Below, one piece after another: positions 31,128-40,890 of a stretch of 64,000 bases of DNA. The stretch's first letter is position 1. Each line of letters starts with the position of its first letter. The DNA comes from Prorocentrum cordatum (taxonomy: Eukaryota; Sar; Dinophyceae; Prorocentrales; Prorocentraceae): positions 22,235 through 86,234 of the forward strand of contig CAUYUJ010000747.1 of the NCBI GenBank assembly GCA_963575745.1. The letters are read 5' to 3'. A program made the translations under genes and the position numbers. The notes below the pieces were generated by a model. That model saw only the letters and a list, made by a program, of their open reading frames with translations, ran no database searches and was not told where the DNA came from.

Positions 31128-33569
31128 AGGAGGATGTGGCTCACTGGTTCGAGACGCCATAGCAGTAGCGAGGCCGGTCAAGTTTGCGCGCTGCGAGCCC
31201 CTCCCTGCCAGCAGCAGCGCCGTCAGCATCGCGCATGCTGCCGCGGCCTCTGCGCCCGTGTTTCAGGCGTTCCTTGCCAGCGCCAGCGCCGCCAGCATCA
31301 CTCAGGCTCCCCCAGCGCCGGGCGTTGACAATTTTTGTCAACTTGAGCAGGCCCCGATCGACACGCACTTTCTAGACGCAGCCGCTGAGGATGGGGCCTC
31401 AGCATTCTTGCACGGATAGCTATCCTCATCGCCCGACCGTCCGAGGCAGCGCAGCGCAGCCCCCCGCGCCAGCGCCCTCCTAGACGTTGTCCCGCGCGGT
31501 GCATCTCGAAAACCCAGGCTGTCTGCGACGGACCACGTTTTGCCGTTCAAGCTGTGGTGCTTCCAGTTTGGACCTGACGCCGATGAACAATAAGGAGGAT
31601 GATGATTTGGTTTCGCACAGCAGCCCCGCACTTTCCAATTCCAACCTTATGCGTTTTCCCAAGGGATCTTACAGCCGCGCGGGGCGATTGCGAACCAAAT
31701 GCGGCTGTCAATATGGGTCGATACGGTGGGGGGAAAATCCCGTCCGCCTCCGTTTCTCCCACCCTCCGTTTCTCCTCACCCCGTTTGTCATTCACCGTAG
31801 ACGGCGGCGACGCAGGCCGCCACCACTGCACACTCGTCTTCGTAGCGAAGTTGGCCGCACTCTCGTGCGGTTGGCCGTTGATCTTGTTCCGCGACTCCTC
31901 GCCGCGATCTGCTCGACCGATGTTTCCCTCCACCCCAGAACCCAAAGTCCAACCACGAACTCACATATTTGCATAAAGCTAAGCATGGATCCGTAGACAA
32001 GCCAGAGGCGTGCAGGTTCAGCAAGAGCCCGGACGAGTGGCACTATGTATATCTAACAATATTTGCACCATATAGTCTACAGCGCACGTCTGAATGGGCC
32101 ACCACACCGCGACTCCTGAGCGCAGAAACGCGCCTGGTGAGGATCACAAGCACCTCAAACACCCATGGCTTTGAGCCTCTGTCATCATTGGGCTTGCCAT
32201 TGGCCCCGCCATAGGTTACAGGCGCCCTGATGGATGGGGGGAAAAAGGTGGTAACATTGTGGGTCTCATCTGGGGCCCAGCTGGCAGTGCACAATTTCGG
32301 AAGTATGCGTATGAAGTCAACGCATCTGTCCAGCGGCCGTGCGACACCACGACTGCAGGCTGCAGACCTCCAGCGTGGGCTAGGAGGTTTGGCGAGGAAG
32401 CTCGCCATGCGTGTCCCGCCGACGTCGTAAACATTTTGGCGTGGAAGGCGAGGGCGTCCACACAGACCCCGCCACCCACACCATGCTCATATTAAGCATG
32501 GGGTTCGAACATTTAGATTATGAGCGTCAGCTCACGTCAGGCACGCAACTGATCGACTTCCACGTGCCCCACTTCAGGAAGCCCTGGCAAGCTTGGAATG
32601 TGCACAGTTGGAAGTCCAATCGGTGGGTCTCGGGTTTTTTAATTTCCAACGTCTATCCACGGCCATTCTCGGAGTAGGTGTTCAGAGGTCTGCACAGTTC
32701 CTACAGTCTCGTAACCGACAGCGCAAGAGACCCCAACCTGAGTCCAAATTACATCAATGTTTGCTCATCCCACGGCACCGTCACGTGTCCACCTGGGCCA
32801 CCCTATAAGACGGATGGTCGGACGAGGCTAGGGCGAGGATCAATCCGTTCCAGAGCGTCCGGAACGGTCTGCGAAGGCCGCGGCGCCCGAGACATTCTCC
32901 AGAGCCGCCGGATCTCAGAGAGTCTCGATATTTTTGTTCAGCTCATGTCATCCTCGTCTCGGCTTTGCCTTACTTCATGACCGTCAAAAGAGCAGCCAGG
33001 CTGCAATGCTGGTCTTGGGGAAGGGTACCATTGCTCTCGGGGATACACGCTGTGAAAAGGGCACGGCGTCGGAATTTGGGAGGCCGCAGACCCGAGCAGT
33101 TCGACGAAGGACTTCGGTGCACGGGCGCCCCAGCGCCCCACAGGTTGGGAGGCCAGGGCATCTACACGCACCGAATGCATTGGCCGGCCAGGTCATTTGG
33201 TGTATGGTGTACAGGCGGCCCGGATTAGTAGGTCGACCCTGCCAGATCAAGGGCATCCTCGTGTCCTGTGTCTCGCAACCCACGCTTCCTACATTCCTGT
33301 GGCAAAATGTGTCCCTCGGAGGGATATTGTGCCCTCTCGCGTGTCCTGTCCAATCGAGTCTGACTGTATACCTCGCGCAGTGTTGCGGTTCACCTGATGC
33401 TTCACAGTCGCGTTGCGCTCAGCTGCCTGCTTCGCAATCGCGGGGGTGCTCCGCGTGTTCGCTCTCTGTTTTAGATTTCCTGAAGAGTCGCCAGTCGCGC
33501 GCTCTTCCGCCCACGCGTCCCGCAGGACGCACGGCTTAGTGGTGGGTGGTGGTGGTTGTGGACCTGCCT
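31128..33569. other. Spacer with scattered short unrecognised frames
   Basis: Mixed composition. Frames at ~31969-32214, 32411-32677 and 32678-32980 have natural-looking residues but sit in different frames and match nothing I recognise. Local GCCAGCGCCAGC-type repeats lie near 31200-31300. Confidence 0.35.
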
Positions 33570-33698
33570 CGAAGGATTGCAAAAAAACCAACGATTGCAA
33601 AAAAATCCGAAGGATTGCAAAAAACCCAGGATTGCAAAAAAACATGGTTTTTTTGCAATCCTTCGTTCCAGGGTTTTTTTGCAATCCTTCGTTTTTGC
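33570..33698. repeat. GATTGCAAAAAA direct/inverted repeat cluster
   Basis: Four direct copies of GATTGCAAAAAA are followed by two inverted copies (TTTTTTTGCAATCCTTCG). The centre, AACATGGTT, can form the loop of a long hairpin. Confidence 0.85.
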
Positions 33699-33705
33699 AG
33701 ACCCC

Positions 33706-33848
33706 CCCCTTTCGGGGGCAACGTCAGGGAGGGGGGCAGGCTCACATGGGGGAGCCGCGTCGACCCGCAGTCGCCCACCGATCGTCGACGGGGGGCCCGA
33801 CCGCCCACCCCCCGTCCAGGATCGCGCGGTGCTGCCGAGGGCATGTCG
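33706..33848 (+). repeat. Repeat R11, copy 1
   Basis: CTTTCGGGGGCAACGTCAGG, AGTCGCCCACCGATCGTCGA and ATCGCGCGGTGCTGCCGAGG are shared in order with 48005-48147. Confidence 0.85.
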
Positions 33849-33852
33849 CGGA

Positions 33853-33900
33853 CCCCCCCCCCTCCTCCTCCTCCTCCTCCTCCTCCTCCTCCTCCTCCTC
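33853..33900 (+). repeat. CCT microsatellite running into the gap
   Basis: (CCT)n ends exactly where the N run begins. The assembly probably broke in this repeat. Confidence 0.95.
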
Positions 33901-34000
33901 NNNNNNNNNNNNNNNNNNNNNNNNNNNNNNNNNNNNNNNNNNNNNNNNNNNNNNNNNNNNNNNNNNNNNNNNNNNNNNNNNNNNNNNNNNNNNNNNNNNN
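33901..34000. other. Assembly gap (100 N)
   Basis: One hundred N bases, a conventional placeholder, so the true distance is unknown. The 5' part of the retrotransposon is expected in or beyond it. Confidence 0.99.
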
Positions 34001-34001
34001 T

Positions 34002-36623
34002 CATCGCGAACATCGCGATCACAAGCCAGTTGTTGTTGCCTTTCATGCGCAGCTCTCTTTGACTGCGGCCCCTCGCAGACAGCTACGTCCCAATCGTGAA
34101 GTTTTATATCAGTGTGTGCAGACGGGGTACAAACGAGTTGAGGTTCTGGAGGCCATGGAGAGACTCGCGGCCAGCAAGATGCAGGAGTTTGGCGAGGCTG
34201 GGGTTTCGGGAGATCTGGAGCGCATGAACTCTATCTTCATGGAAGTCCTCAACCAGGCCACCTTAGAGATCCTCCACGAGTCCCCGTTATACACCGAGAG
34301 CCACAAGGAGCACCTAGAGGACCTTAAGAGGCTACTAGCAGAGCGTAGGGAGCTCCGAGGGGCTCAACGAGATGACGCAGAGCACACTGAGAAGATCAAG
34401 CAAGTGAGCAAGCGCATTCGTGAGCATAGTCAACAGCATTGGCATGATATTCAGCAACGCAGATGCCAAGAAATTAGACACGCAGCAACATCCCAAAACA
34501 ATTACCTTGTGCAAAAACTTGCAAGACTAATAGCAAGCCGACACAGGGGACCCCGCCAGCGTAGGTTCGCAGCAGTGCCTGGATCGGCGGTTTGTGCCGC
34601 TAGCTGGGCTCGCAAGATGCAGTTGGCTCCCCTGCTCGGAGGTTGCTCGGCTGTTGTGAAGGCGCCTGAGGAGGTTTCACAAGAGGTGCGAGCCGAGGAC
34701 CGCCCGCACATGGACTCGACTGAAGCGTTGTACAAAGCAGCAGAAGATTGGAACCTCTTGTCTAGAAGTGTTTGGAAGCTACGTTTCTGGCGCACATGGC
34801 CCCAGTGGAGCACTCCTCCAGAATGTCTGCGCCTCGTGCTGCACCCGAAGTGGACGAACGATCGCAAGCCGGCCCAGCGACATGGAGTAGGTTATGATGA
34901 CGAGTTTCCGAAGATTACCCAGACACGAGATATGTTGCTGGGCCTGCTGCGAGCAAGTCGATTACATGATAGACACCCAGTTTCATGGCACAGCGCGCAG
35001 GCGGCACGCACACCCAAGCACAACAGCAAGTTAGACACAGAAGGGGAGCGCATCATCATGGTCATGTGCACGCTTGGGCGCGCGTTTCATGGTGCTGCAC
35101 TAGCAAGGAAGGACCCCCAATGGGACCCTCCCAACTGGATGCACGGAGGCCTGAGGAGGAGGAGGAGGGAGACGGCAATGGGGGTGCAGATGGCAGGCAG
35201 CTACAGAATGCAGGCAGCAGGTTTTTCGCATCTACAGCGATGTCATGACGCTACGAACGCTTATTCCACAGTACGGCACTCGGCCATTTTAGAGCGTATG
35301 GACTCCTGCTACGCGCCAGAGGACCGCTCCTTCATTAGAGATCGCATTGTAAACAACACCTTTCTATTAGAAGATGAGACGGGGTCCTTCTGGCAGCAGG
35401 GCAAGAGTGGTTTGTTCCCAGGAGACGCTGGAGCCACGCAGCTTTTCTGCCGCACGTACTCAGAGCCAGTGCTGGAGTGTTTTGCGGACCTTACGGTCGT
35501 CAAGCATTGGTTCCTTTTCTTAGAAGCTGCCCTCCCGTGGGATCCCGAGTGGATGGGGCAGTTCGCCATGACAGGATACGTAGACGATATAGCTAACAAA
35601 GTTCTGGAGGAGGGGGAGGGCAACATGGAGGAGGCTATCTCACGTGGGAGTATTTTGGAAAATCAAGCATTGGACGAGGGGCTTGGGGAGGTGGGAGCAG
35701 GGCAGAACACCAGCAAGCAGGAGAATATCTGCTACCTCAGAGGCCGTGGGGCCCGTCAGTTACAGCGTAGGCTTTGCAGCGGGGAAGTTCGGGGAGTCGC
35801 TGGCCGCACTCTTCATCATTGCCGCTATTTGGGCGGCCTACAGGCCGCGACTTACGCCCCAGGCCCCGAGCTGCACAAGAAATTGAATGCAGTTAAAGCG
35901 GCGTTTCACAGCATGGGCAGGTTTTGGTATTCTGACTCGCCGCTGTCTATAAAGCGCACACTCGTCAAGGGGCTCTTGGTGAATACTGCTTTGTCGGGCA
36001 TGGAGGTTGTCGTCCACGGTTCTGGGCCCCTTCGAGAAAATGGTATCAGGCATCTCCAGGGTTTCATCATCAAGAAACGCAGGGCGAGTTTATCTGGCAC
36101 CTCGGTTTGGGACACACAAGCACAGCACGAGCGTGCGCTACCCCATCATGAAGTCCTGAAGCGGTTTAAGCTTGCTCCTCTTCTTCTCGAACTCCGCATA
36201 CGGAGGCTAAAATGGTTACAAGAGATGGTTTCACGAAAAAAGGATAACGCACAGTATTTGGCAACGGTTTTCGGCAATACGAGATTCGACGATCAGATTC
36301 TCAACGAAGACGGCCGCGTGGCCGACTCAGCCAATCCTTGGGCGCGTCAGGCGCAGGACGATTTAGACAGCCTGCAAGAGATAGAGGCTGGCGCAGTATT
36401 GTATTCGATGCAGACTCCTTTCGGGTTGTTGTTCCAGGGGCCGACCGACTTTTGCAGCATAGATGTCGGAGAGCTCAGAGCACGCTTCCTCATGCGAGAT
36501 ACAGAGGCTCGTGCAGCAGCCGTTTTGGCAGCTGGTGGAGAGCACCGTTGCTTGGAAGTGCGGGATGACGGGAGCGTATGCAACTCGCTCTGGCCGTCAA
36601 AAAACAGTTATATGCGCACATAG
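34002..36623 (+). CDS. Non-LTR retrotransposon EN-RT polyprotein, 5'-truncated by gap
   Basis: About 873 codons follow the gap. The first residues, HRDHKPVVV (34011-34037), match the final S/R-DHxPV motif of an AP-type endonuclease. A helical linker follows, then the reverse transcriptase: motif A is HDATNAYSTV (first Asp at 35247), a GLFPGDAGATQLF stretch lies where RTs have PQG-x-LSP, motif C is YVDD (35577-35588), then YLGGL and the KRTLVKGLLVNTALSGME thumb. The protein would copy its own RNA into DNA at a nicked target. The frame ends at TAG 36621-36623, just after a Cys pair (CLEVRDDGSVC). The zinc-finger tail continues in the -1 frame. No introns. Apparent frame extension left of the gap is not evidence of continuity. 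The family assignment is firm at the level of EN-RT LINE; the clade was not determined. Confidence 0.93.
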   Translation, partial: HREHRDHKPVVVAFHAQLSLTAAPRRQLRPNREVLYQCVQTGYKRVEVLEAMERLAASKMQEFGEAGVSGDLERMNSIFMEVLNQATLEILHESPLYTESHKEHLEDLKRLLAERRELRGAQRDDAEHTEKIKQVSKRIREHSQQHWHDIQQRRCQEIRHAATSQNNYLVQKLARLIASRHRGPRQRRFAAVPGSAVCAASWARKMQLAPLLGGCSAVVKAPEEVSQEVRAEDRPHMDSTEALYKAAEDWNLLSRSVWKLRFWRTWPQWSTPPECLRLVLHPKWTNDRKPAQRHGVGYDDEFPKITQTRDMLLGLLRASRLHDRHPVSWHSAQAARTPKHNSKLDTEGERIIMVMCTLGRAFHGAALARKDPQWDPPNWMHGGLRRRRRETAMGVQMAGSYRMQAAGFSHLQRCHDATNAYSTVRHSAILERMDSCYAPEDRSFIRDRIVNNTFLLEDETGSFWQQGKSGLFPGDAGATQLFCRTYSEPVLECFADLTVVKHWFLFLEAALPWDPEWMGQFAMTGYVDDIANKVLEEGEGNMEEAISRGSILENQALDEGLGEVGAGQNTSKQENICYLRGRGARQLQRRLCSGEVRGVAGRTLHHCRYLGGLQAATYAPGPELHKKLNAVKAAFHSMGRFWYSDSPLSIKRTLVKGLLVNTALSGMEVVVHGSGPLRENGIRHLQGFIIKKRRASLSGTSVWDTQAQHERALPHHEVLKRFKLAPLLLELRIRRLKWLQEMVSRKKDNAQYLATVFGNTRFDDQILNEDGRVADSANPWARQAQDDLDSLQEIEAGAVLYSMQTPFGLLFQGPTDFCSIDVGELRARFLMRDTEARAAAVLAAGGEHRCLEVRDDGSVCNSLWPSKNSYMRT
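36599..36605 (+). promoter_or_regulatory. Candidate -1 ribosomal frameshift heptamer A_AAA_AAC
   Basis: In the RT frame the codons are TCA AAA AAC, so the heptamer has the canonical X_XXY_YYZ spacing. The zero frame stops 16 nt later at 36621. Slipping back one base reads on as KKQLYAHIASAIGG into the zinc-finger stretch. I see no strong stem downstream, only a weak ATGC...GCAT pairing. A one-base change in the A run would look the same. Confidence 0.5.
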
Positions 36624-36938
36624 CATCGGCAATAGGGGGTTCGCACGGTCGGGCTAACATAGCAAAAGTCGTCACGAACACGAACTACTGCGTTCTATGC
36701 GATTCGACGTTTCGAGACACCGACACAGCAAGGCAACGCATTGCAAGCAGTACCAGAAGAAACTATTGCCCGAAAGGTCGTGCTCGCTTCGCCTCGCCTC
36801 TCATCGAGCCGAAACTGGAGTGCGTCGTATGCCTCGCTTCCTTCGAGACCGCAGCTGAGCATTTCAAGCACGCCAGAGAACACATCGTGCCACACTTGCT
36901 TCCATCCTTTCACACTCGCGAAGCGCAGCCTCCGCGTG
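36606..36938 (+). CDS. Zinc-finger continuation of the retrotransposon protein (-1 frame)
   Basis: This frame is offset by -1 from the RT frame and carries the coherent extension after LWPSK. It supplies His residues (YAHIASAIGGSHG) for the Cys pair at the end of the RT frame. It then has CVLC (36689-36700) and CVVCLASF...HFKHAREH (from 36821), a C2H2-like finger. Such fingers follow the RT in related LINEs and are thought to bind nucleic acid. The coherent text fades near 36930, where the terminal ORF begins in another frame. The middle finger lacks obvious His ligands in this frame. It could be reached by frameshifting, or the element may be mutated. Confidence 0.7.
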
Positions 36939-37733
36939 ATGGAGGCGAAGAACTGGCTAGCAGCACCGCGCCCTCGCGGGTCTCTTCACACCGCAGGGCC
37001 GCCCAAGAAAAAAGGGAAAGCCGAGGCAGTGGAGGAAGAGGATCAGGACGAGGGCATGGAGCACACGCTCGGGATCATGCAGAGTCTTCTCGTCCAGCTC
37101 GAGGGCAGAGTCAGAACGTTGGAAAACGAGTCGCGCATCACCGTCATGATCAACAAAAAGTCCGACCTTCCAGTGCAGATCCAAGGCTGCTTCCAGCAGT
37201 ACCTCAAGCGTCGGAAGGAGGACCCAGAGGCCGACCTCGGCCCCCCAGGGTGCCAATGCCTTTCAGGGGCTCTGAGCGCTTTGCTCAACTTCGAGCACAA
37301 GGACACCTCGCCGAGGATGCAATCAATGCTCGCGGGGCTGCAGCGCTCGCACGAGATGCTGAAAGCGGGAGGCCCCGACAACGCACGGACGTGGGTGAAG
37401 GAAATGATGATGCTGCCGTGCTTCCAGAAGCCAGGGAAAGAACCCAAGGTCCGCATTGTGTTCAGCTGCCGAGGAGAACTCGCGTTGCCACGGGGCCCGA
37501 CGGACTGCGACAAGATGATGAAAACCATCGCACTGCCAGAGGACGACCTACACCAGCTGCTGCCCACCGAGATGCCAACATCGCACCTGCAACTACGAGG
37601 ATACCGCACGCCAGTCGAGACGATCATATCCGAGACGATGCGCAGCATGGGAGGCCAGATCATGAGTGGCCGCGCCCCGAGGGGCAATCTAGTCCGACAG
37701 CTTGGCCGTGGAGGAGGTGCTAAAGGCAGCTAG
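36939..37733 (+). CDS. Terminal 264-aa ORF of the retrotransposon
   Basis: Starts at the ATG MEAKNWLAAPRPRG and ends at TAG. Near the N-terminus it has a basic patch (PPKKKGKAEA, nuclear-signal-like) followed by an acidic run. Then comes a predicted helical or coiled-coil segment (LGIMQSLLVQLEGRVRTLEN), and then mixed globular sequence to the C-terminus. In dinoflagellate LINEs I recall, a similar region is fused after the zinc fingers, so this is likely the C-terminal part of the same protein or a separate ORF. Its function is unknown. It lies +1 relative to the zinc-finger frame with no stop between, so either it initiates internally or a second indel has occurred. Its codons look constrained: no low complexity, and normal Trp/Cys/Met use. 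Confidence 0.75.
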   Translation: MEAKNWLAAPRPRGSLHTAGPPKKKGKAEAVEEEDQDEGMEHTLGIMQSLLVQLEGRVRTLENESRITVMINKKSDLPVQIQGCFQQYLKRRKEDPEADLGPPGCQCLSGALSALLNFEHKDTSPRMQSMLAGLQRSHEMLKAGGPDNARTWVKEMMMLPCFQKPGKEPKVRIVFSCRGELALPRGPTDCDKMMKTIALPEDDLHQLLPTEMPTSHLQLRGYRTPVETIISETMRSMGGQIMSGRAPRGNLVRQLGRGGGAKGS

Positions 37734-37754
37734 GGCGACGTGTCTTTGGCATAG

Positions 37755-38168
37755 ATGATGTTTCTTGGAATGCAGTATCTTGGAATGCAGTATCTACGGA
37801 ATGCCAATCTGAGTTTTTTTTTGGAATGCAGCATCTGTGGAAAGCAGTATTTTTGGAATGCAGTATCTTTGAAATGCAGTATCCTGGAATGCAGTTTCTA
37901 TCTATCTGTGGAATGCAGTATCTTTTGGAATGCAGTCTTGATGAGTTCTTTTTGGAATGCAGTATTTTGGAAGGCAGTATCTACGGAATGCCAATCTCTT
38001 TGGAATGCAGTATCTTTTGGAATGCAGTGGAAAACAGTATCTGTGGAATGCAGTATATGGGAAATGCAGTATCTTGGAATGCAGTTTCTATGGGATGCAT
38101 GTCTATCTTTGGAATGCAGTATCTTTTGGAATGCAGTCTTGATGAGTTCTCCTTGGAATGCAGTCTTC
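37755..38168 (+). repeat. TTGGAATGCAGTATC tandem array after the retrotransposon
   Basis: About two dozen 15-16-bp units, most reading TTGGAATGCAGTATC with small changes. Longer blocks repeat too: TTTTGGAATGCAGTCTTGAT occurs at ~37926 and ~38126, suggesting a ~200-bp higher-order unit. It starts about 20 bp after the terminal ORF stop. Confidence 0.93.
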
Positions 38169-38650
38169 TATTATTTTGAGCTGAGCGCTGATCGGCGTTT
38201 GCCCCGCTCGTCGACACGCCCCTTTGCCGCCGTGTGTCTCCTTTCGGGCTCCAGGGACCGCTCGCCTGGTCGAGGCCTAACGGCCGAGGCCCTCGGCTGC
38301 GGAGTTTTTTACTGGAGTCAGAGCGCAGCCTCGTCGTTGTACATTCGCTGAGCTTTGATGTCTATTGCCTTTTCACCAGCTGCTGGAGGGATATCACCGC
38401 CTACTCCAAGCAGCACTTCATATTTTCTCCGCCCGCTGGAGGGCCACCACCGCGATGCTGGCACCCTCCCGCGACCTCGACTGAGGCGGGCTGTCGCCCT
38501 GGCCGCGCCCCCGTGCTGGCGCCCGTCTGTGCGCATCAGCCCTGCTGACAAGCCGCAGGAACTGACGAGAGAGGGGTTTTGAGCTAAGTCTTAAGACCCC
38601 AACCCAGGGCCTCCTTTTCACACGCAGCTGCTTGGATTTGGCCTGAATGG
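38169..38650. other. Spacer, nothing recognised
   Basis: No gene, RNA or repeat family recognised. Confidence 0.4.
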
Positions 38651-38655
38651 GAAGT

Positions 38656-38795
38656 GAGAGAGAGAGAGAGAGAGAGAGAGACTCATCCTCCTCCTCCTCC
38701 TCCTCCTCCTCCTCCTCCTCCTCCTCCTCCTCCTCCTCCTCCTCCTGAGATAGAAGGAGGAGGAGGGGGAGGGGGAGGAGGAGGAGGAGAGAGCC
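38656..38795. repeat. GA tract, then CCT, then GGA microsatellite
   Basis: (GA)n at 38656-38680, (CCT)n to ~38746, then (GGA)n to ~38790. The CCT and GGA parts are inverted relative to each other and can pair. Confidence 0.95.
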
Positions 38796-38829
38796 CCCGT
38801 GCCTCGTCTCAGATTGCTCCCATCCCATT

Positions 38830-39010
38830 TCAGGACCACGTCCCAGAACTAGTTTCGAGCACCCAGAAAAACCTCGAGCGAGTGTCGAAAAAGAGTGTCG
38901 AAGGAGTGTCGAACGAACGTTTCCCAGGGCCCGACGCGTGAAAACCCTCGAGGTTTGGGGTGCGCTCGAAATTCGTCCTGGTGGTCAAGGCTAAAGTAGG
39001 TTGGAACATC
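38830..39010 (-). repeat. Dispersed element R6, copy 2 (inverted)
   Basis: Reads AGGACCACGTCCCAGAACTA, GAGTGTCGAAAAAGAGTGTC, CAGGGCCCGACGCGTGAAA and TAAAGTAGGTTGGAACAT. This is the reverse of R6 copies 1, 3 and 4. Confidence 0.85.
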
Positions 39011-39167
39011 ACAAGCCTCGTCGCCGACTTGTGACTCGACGGTGCGAGACGAAGATCGTCGCAACGCCCTCCCGTCGGCGTCGCCAGTCCCAGGTCGAGG
39101 TGCCCACGGCCGCTTCGAGCCCGGTTCCCGGACACGAAGAGAAGTTGGAAGCAGCCTGCACTTTCGA

Positions 39168-39362
39168 CCTCCTCCTCCTCCTCCTCCTCCTCCTCCTCCT
39201 CCTCCTCCTCCTCCTCCTCCTCCTCCTCCTCCTCCTCCTCCTCCTCCTCCTCCTGCCTCCTCCTCCCCGTCCCCCTCCTCCTCCTCCTCCTCCTCCTCCT
39301 CCTCCTCCTCCTCCTCCTCCTCCTCCTCCTCCTCCCCCTCCTCCTCCTCCTCCTCCTCCTCC
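39168..39362 (+). repeat. CCT microsatellite
   Basis: Interrupted (CCT)n of about 195 bp. Confidence 0.97.
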
Positions 39363-39925
39363 GCTCCGGCTGCGCGCCGGGGCGGCGGGCCGCCCGCAGG
39401 GGCAGCGCGGGTCGAGCCCGAGAGGCCCGGCGGCCAGTGAGATCGATTTGGCCAGGTTCCGATGGCCGAGTGCAGCGCTGCTGCGGCGACGCGCCGAAGC
39501 GACCCGGACCGTCCAGAGAGCTTTGTTTTAGCACTGGAGGCCTAAAAACCTAAAACACTCAGCGAAACAGCCTAAAGCCAAGACGTAGAATAGCTTTGGG
39601 ATAGGTTTTTGAGTCGCGTGCTATTTTGTTAGCCCTCTTGGAAGGTCAGGGGAGCCGCTCCGGGGCTCACAGGTCCGGCTGCCCGGCGGCGACATCCTGC
39701 CCGTCGCCCTGCCGCCGAACGCCCCGCTGTGCCACCTCGCCGCGGCCGTGGGCCGCAGGACTCCGGGGCGCAGCGTCGTCCGTGGCCGCCGCCGCCGCCG
39801 CGGCGGCGCCGAGATCCTTCGAAGGTCTCCAGGGGGCCTCCGCGCAGGGCCTTTCGGAGGCCCTCATGGAGGTCTTTGGCGGGCCTCGAGGGGCCGTCTC
39901 GAGGGCCCGCCGCCGCCGCGCCCCG
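39363..39925. other. GC-rich spacer
   Basis: CTAAAACACTCAGC / GCCTAAAGCC sequence near 39540-39590, otherwise GC-rich. No gene. Confidence 0.4.
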
Positions 39926-39929
39926 GACG

Positions 39930-40110
39930 TTGCGGTCCCGGCCCCTGCTCCGAGGGCGGTGCAGGGCCCCTGCCCGAGGGGTGCAGTTCCCTGAGAGGTC
40001 CCGACCCCTGCCCGGGGGGGGGCGCTGCTCCCGGCCCCTGCCCGAGGGGGTGCCGTCCCCTGAGAGAGGTCCCGACCCCTGCCCGAGGGGGGGGTGCTGC
40101 TCCCTCCCCC
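39930..40110 (+). repeat. CCCCTGCCCGAGGGG minisatellite
   Basis: GACCCCTGCCCGAGGGGG-type units recur five or six times with TGCTCC or CCCTGAGAGAGGTC between them. Confidence 0.75.
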
Positions 40111-40589
40111 GGATCCATGTTTCGGGAGCGAGAGAGGGACGTACACGCACATGAATCCACGCTGGTTTCGAAGGTGCGCATTGCGCAGATGTTCGTATAA
40201 CGCGGCCCGTCTCGCGGATCGAGGGGCCGTGTTCATGTACGTAGCTGGGCGCGTACGTCCTTCGTGGGCTCCCTAATGTTGGATGGCAGCAGGCCCACGG
40301 ACTAAAGTTACCGCGGCAGTGGGATGTCGGCTGTTAGGAAGGCAGGGGCGAGGACACGGCCGCGTGGTGCACCTGGGCCTCTTGTCCCCCGGCCTCCTGG
40401 CTTGGGTTCTCGTTTTGGATGGGGCACTGTGGTCGCGTCTCTCCGCCTCCTCCCCCCCCTCCTCTCCTCCTCTCCTCGCGTCTCTCCTCCCTCCCCCCTC
40501 CTCTCTCATCCTCTCCTCGCGTCTCTCCTCCTCCCCCCCCCTCCTCTCTCCTGCCTCCTATCTCCTCTCTCCTGCCCTCTGCGTCTGGC
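40111..40589. other. Spacer with pyrimidine-rich tract
   Basis: CTCCTCTCCTC-rich low complexity at ~40440-40570. No gene. Confidence 0.45.
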
Positions 40590-40890
40590 GAGGGCTCCTG
40601 GGAGGTCCAGCGGGGTGGGGGGACACGCAGACCCCGCCGAGACCTCGCCGCTCTCTGGGGGGCTGCGAGGTGTGGAATCTTCGCCACGTTCGGGGGGCTC
40701 CTGGGAGGTCCAGCGGAGTGGGGGGGCACGGGGATCCCGTTGGGACCTCGCGGCTCTCTGGGGGGCTGCGCAGTGTGAAAGTGTCGCCATGTTCGCGTGC
40801 TCCTGCGAGGCAGGGCGGGGTGGGGTGTCACGCACACCTCGCTGGGACCTCGCGGCTCCCTGGGGGGGCTGGCAAATGAGCGATTGTCGC
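40590..40890 (-). repeat. ~103-bp array, inverted arm
   Basis: Three units headed GGCTCCTGGGAGGTCCAGCG, at spacings of ~103 bp. The reverse complement matches the units of the 41.6-42.4-kb array. Confidence 0.85.

Noticed and set aside
33546-34001. Upstream extension of the RT frame across the gap
   Set aside because: The frame only appears continuous because the gap is written as 100 N. The left part encodes the A-rich foldback and a CCT tract, not endonuclease.
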